Part shown: piece by piece, positions 55,426-63,727 of the stretch
Position numbering within the stretch: position 1 is the first letter of the stretch
Layout: every line of letters starts with the position of its first letter
Assembly (NCBI GenBank): GCA_002377695.1
Contig: DFQH01000010.1
Location: 5,717-69,716, forward strand
DNA length: 64,000 bases
Direction of reading: 5' to 3'
Source of the DNA: Citromicrobium sp. UBA3494
GTDB taxonomy: Bacteria > Pseudomonadota > Alphaproteobacteria > Sphingomonadales > Sphingomonadaceae
Position numbers and translations under genes: made by a program
Notes under the pieces: model-generated
The model's database searches: none
What the model was told of the DNA's origin: nothing
Seen by the model: the letters and a program-made list of their open reading frames with translations, nothing else

Positions 55426-56372
55426 TGCGCACGCGGCTGACCGCGATGAAGGTGGCGGCGTTGCTGATCCCTGTGCTGGCGACATTGCTTGCCGTCATGA
55501 TCGCCACGGCGGCGGTGCCGGCCGCCGCGCAGGACGCACCGACCGGCGCGAAGGCGGAGTGGCTGGCCAGCCGCGACGCATGCAGCGCAAGCAACCGCGC
55601 GGCGTGCGACCGGGCCGTGGAGCTTGCCGCGCAGCTGTTCGAGCGGACCGACCGCGATCTCGCAACCACATGGATGAAAGCATGTTCGGCGGGCGACATG
55701 GACCGTTGCGAGATCGGCTATCGCCGGTTCAAGAACACCAGCTTCGAAGGTGACGACCGCCCGATCTCGCACATGTTCGCGCGCATTTCCTGCTTTGGCG
55801 GGATGTACGATCTGTGCCGCCCGTGGGACGATTTCGAAACCACCGACCGCGCCAGGCGCGCGATCGTGATGGCCGATGTGTGCATGCTGGGTGCCTCGCC
55901 CAACACCTGTTACGAGGCGCTGGCCTATTTTAAGAACGAGGAGGGTTTCTACAACGCGATCACCTACGACCTCTCGCAGACGCTGTGCGAACGCTATGAA
56001 TCCGGCAGCGCGTGCCGCGTCTGGGCGCAGGCGCTGGAGGCGAACTGGGGCTACCGCCGCGCCTGGAAGTACCACAAGATCGCCTGCCGGAAGGGTTTGC
56101 AGGAAAGCTGCCCCGATGCCGCGCGCCTGAAGAAACGCGTCGATTATCTCAACCGCCAGCAGCAGGCGGCGGACGAGGCGCGGATGCGCGCGCAGATCGC
56201 CACCCAACAGACCAACACCTGGCGATCGCAGGCCAATAATGCAGGCTACACCTCGCCCGGACGCGTGCGCCAGCCGATTACGCCTTTCGGCAGCTCTTCA
56301 CGCGATATCGCGAACTGGAACCGATATGAAAAGAACCTGTGCCTCGGCAATCCGGTCAACAAATACTGCTAG
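55425..56372 (+). CDS. Exported Cys-rich protein with Sel1/Hcp-like repeats
   Basis: A 315-residue protein with signal peptide (about residues 1-36, ending AVPAAAQ). The mature part has six evenly spaced Cys pairs, each C-x7-8-C: DACSASNRAACDRA, KACSAGDMDRCEIG, SCFGGMYDLCRP, VCMLGASPNTCYEA, LCERYESGSACRVW, ACRKGLQESCPDA. This is the signature of disulfide-stapled Sel1-like (Hcp-type) helical repeats, which mediate protein or peptidoglycan contacts outside the cytoplasm. A coiled coil (YLNRQQQAADEARMRAQIA) and a disordered tail with a last Cys pair follow. The start overlaps the previous stop. A later ATG (55446) is also possible. Confidence 0.78.
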   Translation: MRTRLTAMKVAALLIPVLATLLAVMIATAAVPAAAQDAPTGAKAEWLASRDACSASNRAACDRAVELAAQLFERTDRDLATTWMKACSAGDMDRCEIGYRRFKNTSFEGDDRPISHMFARISCFGGMYDLCRPWDDFETTDRARRAIVMADVCMLGASPNTCYEALAYFKNEEGFYNAITYDLSQTLCERYESGSACRVWAQALEANWGYRRAWKYHKIACRKGLQESCPDAARLKKRVDYLNRQQQAADEARMRAQIATQQTNTWRSQANNAGYTSPGRVRQPITPFGSSSRDIANWNRYEKNLCLGNPVNKYC

Positions 56373-56400
56373 ACCGTCCCGCCAGAGGCGGCGCGGTTCG

Positions 56401-56877
56401 ATGAAAGCGGTGCTGGTCGCGGCGGCGGCTCTGGGCGCATCCGCTACTGGGCCCACGAGCGCGTCCGCGCGCGACCTGCTGCCATCCAATCCCTATGACG
56501 CCCGGATCATCGCCGCCAACCGGTGCAATACCGCCGCAAGGCAGGGCGGCTTCGCGCCCATGGTGCTCGACAAGTGCCGCGCCATATACGACGAGACCGT
56601 GCGGTTCGAACGCTCCGTGCCGAAGATGACGGCGGCGCAGCGCAACACCCTGATCGTTGCGAAGGGCCTGTCGATGATGACGCTCGCCGGTGGCTATCTC
56701 AACCTGGATGGGGTGATGAGCGCGCGCGTTTGCCAGATCATCAGGGTGATCGATCGGTCGTTGGCGGGTTACGACCCGAGCGCGCCCAACGGTCTGGAAA
56801 AGCTCCACCAGATGCTGGTCAACACGCGCGACAACGCCGTTCCCAAATGCCGGTCGGGCGGTCACTGGCCCGACTGA
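56401..56877 (+). CDS. Exported Cys-containing hypothetical protein
   Basis: A 158-residue protein with a signal peptide (MKAVLVAAAALGASATGPTSASA). The mature part is helical with four Cys (NRCNTAARQGG, VLDKCRAIYDE, ARVCQIIRVID, VPKCRSGGHW), probably two disulfides. It lies 28 bases after the Sel1-like protein gene, so it is likely the third gene of that operon. No family recognised. Upstream in-frame Met codons lie inside the preceding gene and are unlikely. Confidence 0.65.
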   Translation: MKAVLVAAAALGASATGPTSASARDLLPSNPYDARIIAANRCNTAARQGGFAPMVLDKCRAIYDETVRFERSVPKMTAAQRNTLIVAKGLSMMTLAGGYLNLDGVMSARVCQIIRVIDRSLAGYDPSAPNGLEKLHQMLVNTRDNAVPKCRSGGHWPD

Positions 56878-56928
56878 ACGCCAGTAGGAGCGGCTGCCGT
56901 CCAGCGCCGGTACGGCTCGCCTTCGCGC

Positions 56929-57471
56929 CTATTCCGCCGCCTCACGCGGTTCGTCCAGCGCCAGACCCCCCGCTGTAGGGGCGCCTTCGCGCCGATCCCG
57001 CCCGGCTTCGGGCAGGTCCTTGCGTGCGATCATGTTGAGATCGGCGGGGCCCAGGATGCGCCCGTCATGCGCCAGCATCGCCACCGGGCCGATGGGCATC
57101 CGGTCCCGTTCGTCCACGATCACCGGGTCCATCCCGACATTCTCCACCCCGTATTTGAGCCCCCAGTGTCGCAGGGAGACCATGGCGGGCAGCAGATCGA
57201 AGCCCTTTTCGGTCAGGCAATATTCCACCCGCCTGCGGTCAGCCTCGTCCTGCACCCGGTCGAGAATGCCGTGCTCGACCAGTCGGCTGAGCCGGTTGGA
57301 CAGAATGTTGCGCGCGATACCCAGCTCGCTGAGGAATTCCTCGAAGTGATGCACGCCGTTGAAGCTGGCGCGCAGGATCATGAAGCTCCACCGCTCGCCC
57401 ATCACTTCCAGCGCTGCGGGCAGGCCGCAGGCGCTCAGTTCCTTCAGGGGTTCACGAACGTCTGTTCCCAT
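56929..57471 (-). CDS. HxlR-family transcriptional regulator
   Basis: A 180-residue winged-helix regulator. The HxlR pattern is clear: CGLPAALEVMGERWSFMILRASFNG, followed by HHFEEFLSELGIARNILSNRLSRLVEHGIL and the wing VEYCLTEKGFDLLPAMVSLRHWG, with a long C-terminal extension. The Cys in SACGLP may be a redox or electrophile sensor, as in many HxlR proteins. The ATG at 57471 is preferred; one at 57519 would add 16 residues. An AACTG-N6-CAGTT dyad lies 57 bases upstream. Confidence 0.9.
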   Translation of the reverse strand: MGTDVREPLKELSACGLPAALEVMGERWSFMILRASFNGVHHFEEFLSELGIARNILSNRLSRLVEHGILDRVQDEADRRRVEYCLTEKGFDLLPAMVSLRHWGLKYGVENVGMDPVIVDERDRMPIGPVAMLAHDGRILGPADLNMIARKDLPEAGRDRREGAPTAGGLALDEPREAAE

Positions 57472-57527
57472 CTCGGTTCTCCGGATCCCGCCAAGCCTAC
57501 TCCAGATGATGGCGGTCACAAAATTGA

Positions 57528-57543
57528 AACTGCATTTTCAGTT
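57528..57543. promoter_or_regulatory. Candidate HxlR operator
   Basis: AACTG-N6-CAGTT in an AT-rich stretch between the divergent HxlR gene and the CC_3452-like gene. Its position suits control of both; it has not been tied to HxlR by sequence alone. Confidence 0.4.
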
Positions 57544-57648
57544 GCAACTTAAAACGTAGCTGTGTAGGTGGCGATTCGCAACCTAACCTTCGCCGAACCG
57601 GACGCCCCCGGTTTCGCGCCAGGAAACACCGACGCAAAGGAGCCCGAG

Positions 57649-58002
57649 ATGACCCTTCCCCAGACCCCGCTTCGCCAGGCCGCAATCGCCGGCATCGCCA
57701 TGCTCACCACCGCCGTCACCTTCGGCGCCGCATTGTCGCCCGCGCCCGCGATGGCGCGGTCCGGCGTCTATTACCGCGCCACGCTGGAACAGCCGGTGGA
57801 GCGCCGCCAGGAAATCATCCGCGGCGGCACCTTCATCTGCTCGGGCACGATCTGCGTGGGCACCCAGGCCCGTTCGCGCCCTGCCAATGTGTGCAAGTCC
57901 GTCTCGGAAGAGTTCGGCCCTGTCGCCTCCTTCTCGGTCGCGGGCACGGAGCTCGACGCGGAGGCTCTGGCCGAATGCCGGGCAGAACAGACCGAAGGCT
58001 GA
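57649..58002 (+). CDS. CC_3452-like exported protein
   Basis: A 117-residue protein with signal peptide (to about residue 36, ending PAMA). The mature part, with VYYRATLEQPVERRQEIIRGG, FICSGTICVGTQARSRPANVC and ALAECRAEQ, follows the pattern of small exported proteins of Caulobacter and sphingomonads known as CC_3452 family, with conserved Cys that may pair. Function unknown. Ribosome site AAAGGAG precedes the ATG, and a strong terminator lies 79 bases after the stop. Confidence 0.75.
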   Translation: MTLPQTPLRQAAIAGIAMLTTAVTFGAALSPAPAMARSGVYYRATLEQPVERRQEIIRGGTFICSGTICVGTQARSRPANVCKSVSEEFGPVASFSVAGTELDAEALAECRAEQTEG

Positions 58003-58080
58003 TCGCGGCCTCTCCGGGCCCGGTCGCCCCCTCCCGACCGGGCCAATCCGGGCGAGCCCTTTCACGGGCAGGCCCAAGCA

Positions 58081-58117
58081 AAAAGCCCTCCGGCCACAAG
58101 GCGCGGAGGGCTTTTTT
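58081..58117. terminator. Bidirectional terminator
   Basis: AAAAGCCCTCCG pairs with CGGAGGGCTTTT across an 11-base loop. The A tract on one side and TTTTTT on the other make it usable by both the CC_3452-like gene and the convergent rpmJ. Confidence 0.92.
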
Positions 58118-58212
58118 CGTGCGCATGACGCGCGAGCCGACGACGCGCGGGGCGAACCGCCCGCGCGCATGCCGTGCAACTCAGTCAGCGATGCGGGTCG
58201 CCATGGCGGGCA

Positions 58213-58338
58213 TCAGCCCTGGCGGGCCTTCATGCGCTTGTTGGTCTTGTTGATGACATAGGTGCGGCCACGACGGCGAATCACCCGATTGTCGCGGTGG
58301 CGCTTCTTGAGCGACTTGAGGCTGTTGCGAATCTTCAT
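58213..58338 (-). CDS. rpmJ: 50S ribosomal protein L36
   Basis: A 41-residue, very basic ribosomal protein: [40 protein letters not shown]. It lacks the CxxC...CxxxxH zinc site of classical L36, so it is the zinc-independent type usual in alphaproteobacteria. The ATG at 58338 is the conserved start; an upstream in-frame extension is not conserved. Confidence 0.95.
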   Translation of the reverse strand: MKIRNSLKSLKKRHRDNRVIRRRGRTYVINKTNKRMKARQG

Positions 58339-58537
58339 GGCATTACCCTGCGAGTAAACTGGACTTTTCAAAAGAAATCGGCACCGGAAGACCATCTCCC
58401 GATGCCGTCGTCATTGCGGTGCCATGTATGTTGCATCACGCGAAAGTCAAGCAAATCCCTCCCGTGCGTGGCACGGATTGCAGGCTTCGTGCGTTGGCGC
58501 CACAGCACCGCCAATATTGAACAGGAGGCACTTTGTC

Positions 58538-59149
58538 ATGAAGGCCCGCATTGCAATCGCTCTCGCCGCCCTGCCGCTCGCGCTTTCCGCCTGCGCCACG
58601 CCGCGCCCGGCCGGCCCCATCGAAGTGACGCGCTTCGTGGATACCGATGCAAGCGCGCAGCTTGGCAATGCGCGCCTGTTCGTCGAAACCGCGCCCGGAT
58701 CGGGCGAACAGGGCCTTGCACTCACCCCCTACAAGAACGCCGTGGCGCGCGAGCTGGCCGCCTATGGCTATGTCGACGACACCCGCGCCTCCGCCCGCCA
58801 GACCGCCAGCGTGAGTGTCGAGCGTTCGACCCTCGAAGACCTCGACCGGCGTGGCCCGGTCAGCGTGGGCGCAGGCGGTTCGACCGGTTCCTACGGCAGC
58901 GGCGTGGGGCTGGGCCTTGGTATCAATCTGGGCGGCGGATCGGACGACCGCGTGGTAACACGCATGGAGGTGCGCATTCGCGATTCGCAATCGGGCAGGG
59001 TTCTGTGGGAAGGCCGCGCCCTGCTCGATGCGCCCGAAGGATCGCCCCTTGCACAAAACCAGCCAGCCGCCGATGCGCTCGCCGAAGCGCTGTTCCGCGG
59101 CTTCCCCGGCAATAACGGCGAAACCATCGAAGTGGAGGTCAATCCTTGA
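58538..59149 (+). CDS. DUF4136-like lipoprotein (copy 2)
   Basis: A 203-residue exported protein with lipobox LSAC (Cys about residue 18). A beta-rich mature part follows, with [41 protein letters not shown], a Gly-rich loop and [22 protein letters not shown], ending [19 protein letters not shown]. The ending parallels the protein at 26772. Ribosome site AGGAG precedes the ATG. The TGA overlaps the TTG start of the peptidase gene, so both are co-translated. Confidence 0.82.
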   Translation: MKARIAIALAALPLALSACATPRPAGPIEVTRFVDTDASAQLGNARLFVETAPGSGEQGLALTPYKNAVARELAAYGYVDDTRASARQTASVSVERSTLEDLDRRGPVSVGAGGSTGSYGSGVGLGLGINLGGGSDDRVVTRMEVRIRDSQSGRVLWEGRALLDAPEGSPLAQNQPAADALAEALFRGFPGNNGETIEVEVNP

Positions 59150-60282
59150 GCAACATCATCATCGACAGCGCATTCGACAGCGGCAACATCGACGTGATGA
59201 CCGTGAACGAGGCGCGCGCGATGCTGCGCCTGAAGAACGACAAGGACAGCGAATTCAAGCAGTGGTTCCATTTCCGCGTCGCCAATTGCGGCGGACGCGA
59301 GCTGGTGCTCAAGATCGCGGGCCTGAACGATACCGCCTATCCGGCGGGCTGGCCGGACTATAACGCCTGCGTCTCCGAAGACCGGGACTTCTGGGGTCGC
59401 GCGCCGTCCACCTTCGACAAGGACGAGGAAGGCGGCACCCTCACCATTCGCTTCACGCCGGCAGGCGATCTCGCCTGGTTCGCCTATTTCGCGCCTTTCT
59501 CGATGGAACGCCATCACGATCTGGTCGCCATCTCGGCCAGCGCTGAAGGGGTCGAGCATCGCAAGCTGGGCGAAACGCTGGATGGCCGCTCGCTCGATTG
59601 CCTCACCATGGGCACGGGCGACGTGCAGACATGGCTCTATGCGCGCCAGCATCCGGGCGAAAGCATGGCCGAATGGTGGATGGAAGGCGCGCTGCAGGTG
59701 CTGTGCGATCCGTCGGACACGCTGGGCCGGGCGCTGCGCGAAAAGTGCCGCTTCCACATCGTGCCCAACTGCAACCCCGATGGCAGCGCGCGCGGGCATC
59801 TGCGCACCAATGCCAAGGGCGTGAACCTCAACCGCGAATGGGCCGATCCCAGTGCCGAACGGTCCCCCGAAGTGCTGGCGATCCGCAACGCGATGGATGA
59901 AACCGGCGTGCATTTCGCCATGGATGTGCACGGCGACGAGGCGATCGACGCGGTGTTCCTGGCAGGGTTCGAAGGCATCCCGAGCTGGAGCGACGAGCAT
60001 GGCGAGCGCTTCTACCGCTACCAGCGCATCCTAGAACGCCGCTGCCCCGACTTCCAGACCGCAAGGGGCTATCCCAAGTCGGGCCCGGGCAAGGCCAACC
60101 TGGCGATCAGCACCAATCAGGTGGCCGACCGCTATGCCGCCACCGCGATGACGCTGGAAATGCCGTTCAAGGACAATGCCGACTACCCCGACGAGGTGCA
60201 GGGCTGGAGCCCGGAACGCTCGCGCATGCTGGCGCGCGAATGCCTTGGTGCGCTGCTCGAGTTTCTGGAGAGCGAGGACTAG
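59146..60282 (+). CDS. M14-family zinc carboxypeptidase (cytosolic CCP-like)
   Basis: A 378-residue enzyme with no signal peptide. The zinc motif HxxE is in [18 protein letters not shown], the second His is in [10 protein letters not shown], and [19 protein letters not shown] and NLNREW give the substrate-binding Arg and Asn residues. The catalytic Glu is probably in MTLEMPFKD. An N-terminal beta domain (about 1-115) is typical of the CCP subgroup. Substrate unknown, perhaps peptidoglycan peptides or protein tails. The start is TTG, overlapping the lipoprotein stop as TTGA. Confidence 0.92.
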   Translation: MSNIIIDSAFDSGNIDVMTVNEARAMLRLKNDKDSEFKQWFHFRVANCGGRELVLKIAGLNDTAYPAGWPDYNACVSEDRDFWGRAPSTFDKDEEGGTLTIRFTPAGDLAWFAYFAPFSMERHHDLVAISASAEGVEHRKLGETLDGRSLDCLTMGTGDVQTWLYARQHPGESMAEWWMEGALQVLCDPSDTLGRALREKCRFHIVPNCNPDGSARGHLRTNAKGVNLNREWADPSAERSPEVLAIRNAMDETGVHFAMDVHGDEAIDAVFLAGFEGIPSWSDEHGERFYRYQRILERRCPDFQTARGYPKSGPGKANLAISTNQVADRYAATAMTLEMPFKDNADYPDEVQGWSPERSRMLARECLGALLEFLESED

Positions 60283-60287
60283 AACTC

Positions 60288-60309
60288 CTCCCACCCCTGT
60301 GGGTGGGGG
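60288..60309. terminator. Hairpin between convergent genes
   Basis: A stem of about nine pairs (CCTCCCACCC with GGGTGGGGG, CTGT loop) lies between the peptidase and cdd stops. No T tract on either side, so it may act only as a 3' stabiliser. Confidence 0.45.
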
Positions 60310-60319
60310 AAGTCCGAGC

Positions 60320-60745
60320 CTAATCCAGATGCGCAGGGCCGAAGCCGTGCGGAAGCAGGTCGGACAGGCGCAGCTCCAGCACCTCTTGCGCGCCCACGCA
60401 CAGGATCGCCGGGTCGGTCGCGCCCAGCTGCGCAATCTCGTTCAGCACCTGCCGGCAACGGCCGCACGGGGTGATCGGCGCGCCGTCGCCCTTGTCGGCC
60501 GGGCCGATCACCGCGACCGCTTCCAGCCCGCCGCGCCGCCCTTCGGCCAGCGCCTTGGCCACCGCGAGCGTTTCCGCACATAGCGAGAGGCCGTAGCTGG
60601 CATTCTCCACATTGGTGCCGGTGACGATTGCGCCATCAGCAAAGCGCAGCGCCGCGCCCACGGGATAGTCCGAATAGGGCGCGTAGGCGGTACGTGCGGC
60701 ATCGCGCGCCGCCGCGATCAGGTCTTCGTTCATCGTGTCGCTCAT
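60320..60745 (-). CDS. cdd: Cytidine deaminase
   Basis: Zinc enzyme of pyrimidine salvage that converts cytidine to uridine. It has 141 residues. The active site is in NVENASYGLSLCAE (zinc Cys and proton-shuttle Glu) and PCGRCRQVLNEIAQ. YAPYSDYPVGAAL is the substrate motif. The ATG at 60745 overlaps the stop of the upstream gene as ATGA; an internal ATG four codons on is less likely. Confidence 0.94.
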   Translation of the reverse strand: MSDTMNEDLIAAARDAARTAYAPYSDYPVGAALRFADGAIVTGTNVENASYGLSLCAETLAVAKALAEGRRGGLEAVAVIGPADKGDGAPITPCGRCRQVLNEIAQLGATDPAILCVGAQEVLELRLSDLLPHGFGPAHLD

Positions 60746-61443
60746 GGTCTCACCACCGCCCAGGCCATGGGCTCTTCGCTGGCCGGGCCGTTGTAGTTCT
60801 CGTTCGCGGTCCAGATCAGCCACGGACGGCCGCCGTAATCGGGTTCGAACCGGGTGCGCACCAGCCACAGGTTGCGTTCGATCCGGCTTGCAATGCCGTG
60901 CGCGGCTTCGAACTCGCGCGTCAGCTTGAGGATGGCGGGCTTGCCCGCATGCGCTTCGATCTGGTTGGCGAGGATGGTCAGCTCGCTGCGGACCTGCCCG
61001 CTATTGGCGCGCTCCAGGCAATTCTCCCCCGTTTCGACCAGCGCGATTGCAGGGGGCAGCAAAGCCTCGTCGCGCGGAACGATGGTGACGAAATTGGCGG
61101 ACTGCCCGTCTGCCGGCACGCACGGATCGAACCGGTGGATCGCCCCCACTTCGAGCCCGGCGGCGCGTGCGGCGGCAAGATTGCGACTGAAATCGCCCGC
61201 CTGCTCGCCCTCGCCCGCGGTGGCGGGCAGATAGACGAAATCCGCCCCGCTGCCCTTCAGAACCGCGAAGTTCACATCGCCGGTATTCGCCGAAAGATCG
61301 GCCCCCTGTTCGGGAAACTCGCTTTCGGGCGGGCGCCATTGCTTGAGGTCCGACCACAGCCACAGCCCCACGCCCAGCGGCGCAAGGATGAGCACCGCGA
61401 GCAGCAGCTTGAGCCACAGGGGCCTTCGTGGTTTGCGCGCCAT
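60742..61443 (-). CDS. Membrane-anchored GH25-like protein, probably degenerate
   Basis: A 233-residue protein with an N-terminal membrane helix (WLKLLLAVLILAPLGVGLWLW). It then follows the GH25 (Chalaropsis-lysozyme) pattern: GADLS with D49, ADFVYLPATAGEGEQAGDF, GLEVGAIHRFDPC, FVTIVPRDEALLPPAIALVE and GRPWLIWT. In active GH25 enzymes a DxE pair follows the LPP segment. Here the site reads ALVETGENC: E137 could be the acid, but the paired Asp appears replaced by Leu. It may bind rather than cut the wall. Its stop overlaps the cdd start. Confidence 0.7.
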   Translation of the reverse strand: MARKPRRPLWLKLLLAVLILAPLGVGLWLWSDLKQWRPPESEFPEQGADLSANTGDVNFAVLKGSGADFVYLPATAGEGEQAGDFSRNLAAARAAGLEVGAIHRFDPCVPADGQSANFVTIVPRDEALLPPAIALVETGENCLERANSGQVRSELTILANQIEAHAGKPAILKLTREFEAAHGIASRIERNLWLVRTRFEPDYGGRPWLIWTANENYNGPASEEPMAWAVVRP

Positions 61444-61458
61444 TGCTTCGCCCAGTCC

Positions 61459-61941
61459 TCAACCGCGGATGTGCAGGACGCAGATCAGTGTGAACAGGCG
61501 ACGGGCGGTGGCGAAATCGGTTTCCACCTTGCCCTCCAGCCGCTCCACCAGCAGCTCCGCCGCGCGGTTGTGGACGCCACGCCGCGCCATGTCGATCGTC
61601 TCGATCTCCTGCGGGGTCGCCTTGCGAATCGCCTGATAGTAGCTGTCGCAGATCGCGAAATAATCGCGGATCGGGCGCTTGAACCGCGCCAGTCCCAGCA
61701 TGATCGTTTCCAGCTCCTGGCCCTGCGCGTCCGAAATATCGAGCGCGAGCCGGTCGTCCCGCACCGAAAGGCCCAGCGTATAGGGCCCGGTTGCCCCTTT
61801 TTCCGCCGAGCGCACCGGCTTGAAGGTGTTCTCCTCGATCAGATCGAAGATCGCCACGCGCCGTTCCTGCTCCACGTCGGCGTTGCGCCAGAGGATCGTC
61901 GAATCGTCGAGATCGATGTGGGAGATGCGATGGTCGGCCAT
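61459..61941 (-). CDS. UPF0262 family protein
   Basis: A 160-residue soluble protein, exactly the size of the alphaproteobacterial UPF0262 family. It has ISHIDLDDSTILWRNADVEQER near the start, IFDLIEENTFKP, and a C-terminal helical bundle (RPIRDYFAICDSYYQAIRKA). Function unknown. The ATG at 61941 gives the conserved MADHRISHIDLDD start. It is followed by the GH25-like gene and cdd on the same strand, 15 bases apart, and is divergent from dnaB. Confidence 0.88.
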   Translation of the reverse strand: MADHRISHIDLDDSTILWRNADVEQERRVAIFDLIEENTFKPVRSAEKGATGPYTLGLSVRDDRLALDISDAQGQELETIMLGLARFKRPIRDYFAICDSYYQAIRKATPQEIETIDMARRGVHNRAAELLVERLEGKVETDFATARRLFTLICVLHIRG

Positions 61942-62081
61942 GGGTCGGTAAATGCCTTCGCAGAATTTCGGGGGCTGCGGCAAGGCCTGTTGCGCTTGTT
62001 CGCCTTTTGCACAGGGGGATGAAAATAATCGCGAGCCGGCCGGCCTTGCAGCTACGCGCGGGTTCGCACATTGAACGGCCA

Positions 62082-63614
62082 ATGTCCGAAGATAGTCTGC
62101 TCCTCAAATCATCGCCCACCGGTTCCACGCAGGAAAGCGCGGTGGAAGGCGCGCGCGCCCTGCCTTCCAACGTGGAAGCCGAAGCCGCGTTTCTGGGCGC
62201 GATCCTGATCGACAACAGCGTCTACGAGGAACTGCCCAACCCGCTGCGGCCCGAACACTTCTTCGTGCCCGCGCACCAGCAGATCATGGAGCGCTTCCTT
62301 GCCATGATGGAGCGTGGGGCCACCGCCAGCCCGGTGACGCTGAAGCCCTATTTCGAAGGCAACGAGCATCTCGAGCAGCTGGGCGGCACCACCTACCTCG
62401 CGCGGCTGACGGCGGACGGGCACGGCCTGCTCGCCACCCGCCAGCTGGCCGAGCAGATTTACGACCTCGCACTGCTGCGCGAACTGGTGACGGTGGGCCG
62501 CACGCTGGTGACGGGCGCGCTGGATACCTCGGAGACGGTCGAGCCGCTCAAGCAGATCGAGACGGCCGAAAAGGCTCTGTTCGATATCGCCGAAGGCACC
62601 AATGTCGGTAACGCGGCGAAATCCTTCGGCATGGCCGCCAAGGAAGCGCTGAAGCAGGCGCAGCGGGCGATGAATTCCGGGCGCGGCCTCTCGGGCCGCA
62701 CCACCGGGCTTGCGACCATCGACGAAAAGACCGCCGGCCTGCACGATTCGGACCTCGTGATCCTCGCCGGGCGTCCGGGCATGGGCAAGACCTCGCTGGT
62801 CACCAACATCGCGTTCAACACCGCCTACGAACACCTGAAGCGCCAGCGCGATGGCGGGCCCGATTCGGGCGGCTGCCCGGTCGCTTTCTTCAGCCTGGAA
62901 ATGAGCGCGGATCAGCTGGCCACACGTATCCTGTCGGAACAGGCGGAAATTTCGTCGGAGAACCTGCGTTCGGGCGACATTGGCGGGGCCGCCGGTTTCC
63001 AGCGGCTGTCCGAGGCAAGCCAGCGGCTGGCCGACCTGCCGCTCTATATCGACGATACGCCCGCGCTCACCATCGACGGCCTGCTGATGCGCGCGCGGCG
63101 GCTGAAGCGGAAGAAGGATATCGGCCTGGTCGTGGTCGACTACCTGCAGCTGTTGCAGGGTTCGGCCCGCAGCAAGGACAACCGCGTCAACGAAATCTCC
63201 GAGATCAGCCGAGGGCTCAAGACCCTCGCGAAGGACCTCGGCGTGCCGGTGATCGCGCTGTCCCAGCTGAGCCGTGCGGTGGAGCAGCGCGAGGACAAGA
63301 AGCCACAGCTGGCGGACCTGCGCGAATCGGGCTCGATCGAGCAGGATGCCGACATGGTGTGGTTCATCTATCGCGGCGAATATTACCACAACCAGGTGAA
63401 GCCCGACGCGCCCGACGACAGCAGTACCGAGGAAGCGAAGCTGAAATATCAGCAGTGGCAGGAAAAGCAGATGGAGCTTTCCGGCAGGGCGACGCTGATC
63501 GTTGCCAAGCAGCGCCACGGTTCCACCGGCAATGTGCCGCTGCATTTCGAAGGCGAGTACACCAAGTTCACCTCGCCCGCGTACCGCGACTATTCGAGCT
63601 ACGACGAAGGCTGA
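62082..63614 (+). CDS. dnaB: Replicative DNA helicase
   Basis: Hexameric helicase of the replication fork. It has 510 residues: N-terminal primase-binding domain (ALPSNVEAEAAFLGAILIDN), linker, RecA-like C-domain with Walker A LAGRPGMGKTSLVTNIA, FFSLEMSADQLATRIL, Walker B LVVVDYLQLLQG and the DnaB signature RESGSIEQDADMVWFIYR. No intein is present. The ATG at 62082 is the likely start; an open frame upstream has no conservation. Confidence 0.97.
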   Translation: MSEDSLLLKSSPTGSTQESAVEGARALPSNVEAEAAFLGAILIDNSVYEELPNPLRPEHFFVPAHQQIMERFLAMMERGATASPVTLKPYFEGNEHLEQLGGTTYLARLTADGHGLLATRQLAEQIYDLALLRELVTVGRTLVTGALDTSETVEPLKQIETAEKALFDIAEGTNVGNAAKSFGMAAKEALKQAQRAMNSGRGLSGRTTGLATIDEKTAGLHDSDLVILAGRPGMGKTSLVTNIAFNTAYEHLKRQRDGGPDSGGCPVAFFSLEMSADQLATRILSEQAEISSENLRSGDIGGAAGFQRLSEASQRLADLPLYIDDTPALTIDGLLMRARRLKRKKDIGLVVVDYLQLLQGSARSKDNRVNEISEISRGLKTLAKDLGVPVIALSQLSRAVEQREDKKPQLADLRESGSIEQDADMVWFIYRGEYYHNQVKPDAPDDSSTEEAKLKYQQWQEKQMELSGRATLIVAKQRHGSTGNVPLHFEGEYTKFTSPAYRDYSSYDEG

Positions 63615-63620
63615 CGCGCG

Positions 63621-63655
63621 GCCGCACTGGCAATGCACGCGCGCGGCTTTTTGTT
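63621..63655 (+). terminator. Weak terminator after dnaB
   Basis: GCCGC and GCGGC pair across a long loop and run into TTTTTG. The T tract is good but the stem is short, and it runs directly into the rpoZ promoter. Confidence 0.4.
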
Positions 63656-63680
63656 GAAAATCGGGCGCGATGCCTATATA
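63654..63680 (+). promoter_or_regulatory. Candidate promoter of rpoZ
   Basis: TTGAAA (63654-63659) and TATATA (63675-63680) with a 15-base spacer, or CTATAT with 14. The spacing is short, but the TATATA box stands out in a GC-rich background, 48 bases before the rpoZ start. Confidence 0.5.
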
Positions 63681-63727
63681 GGGCGCGCTTGATCCCGAAA
63701 TTCTAGGTCCATGGAGTGCCCCCGCTT

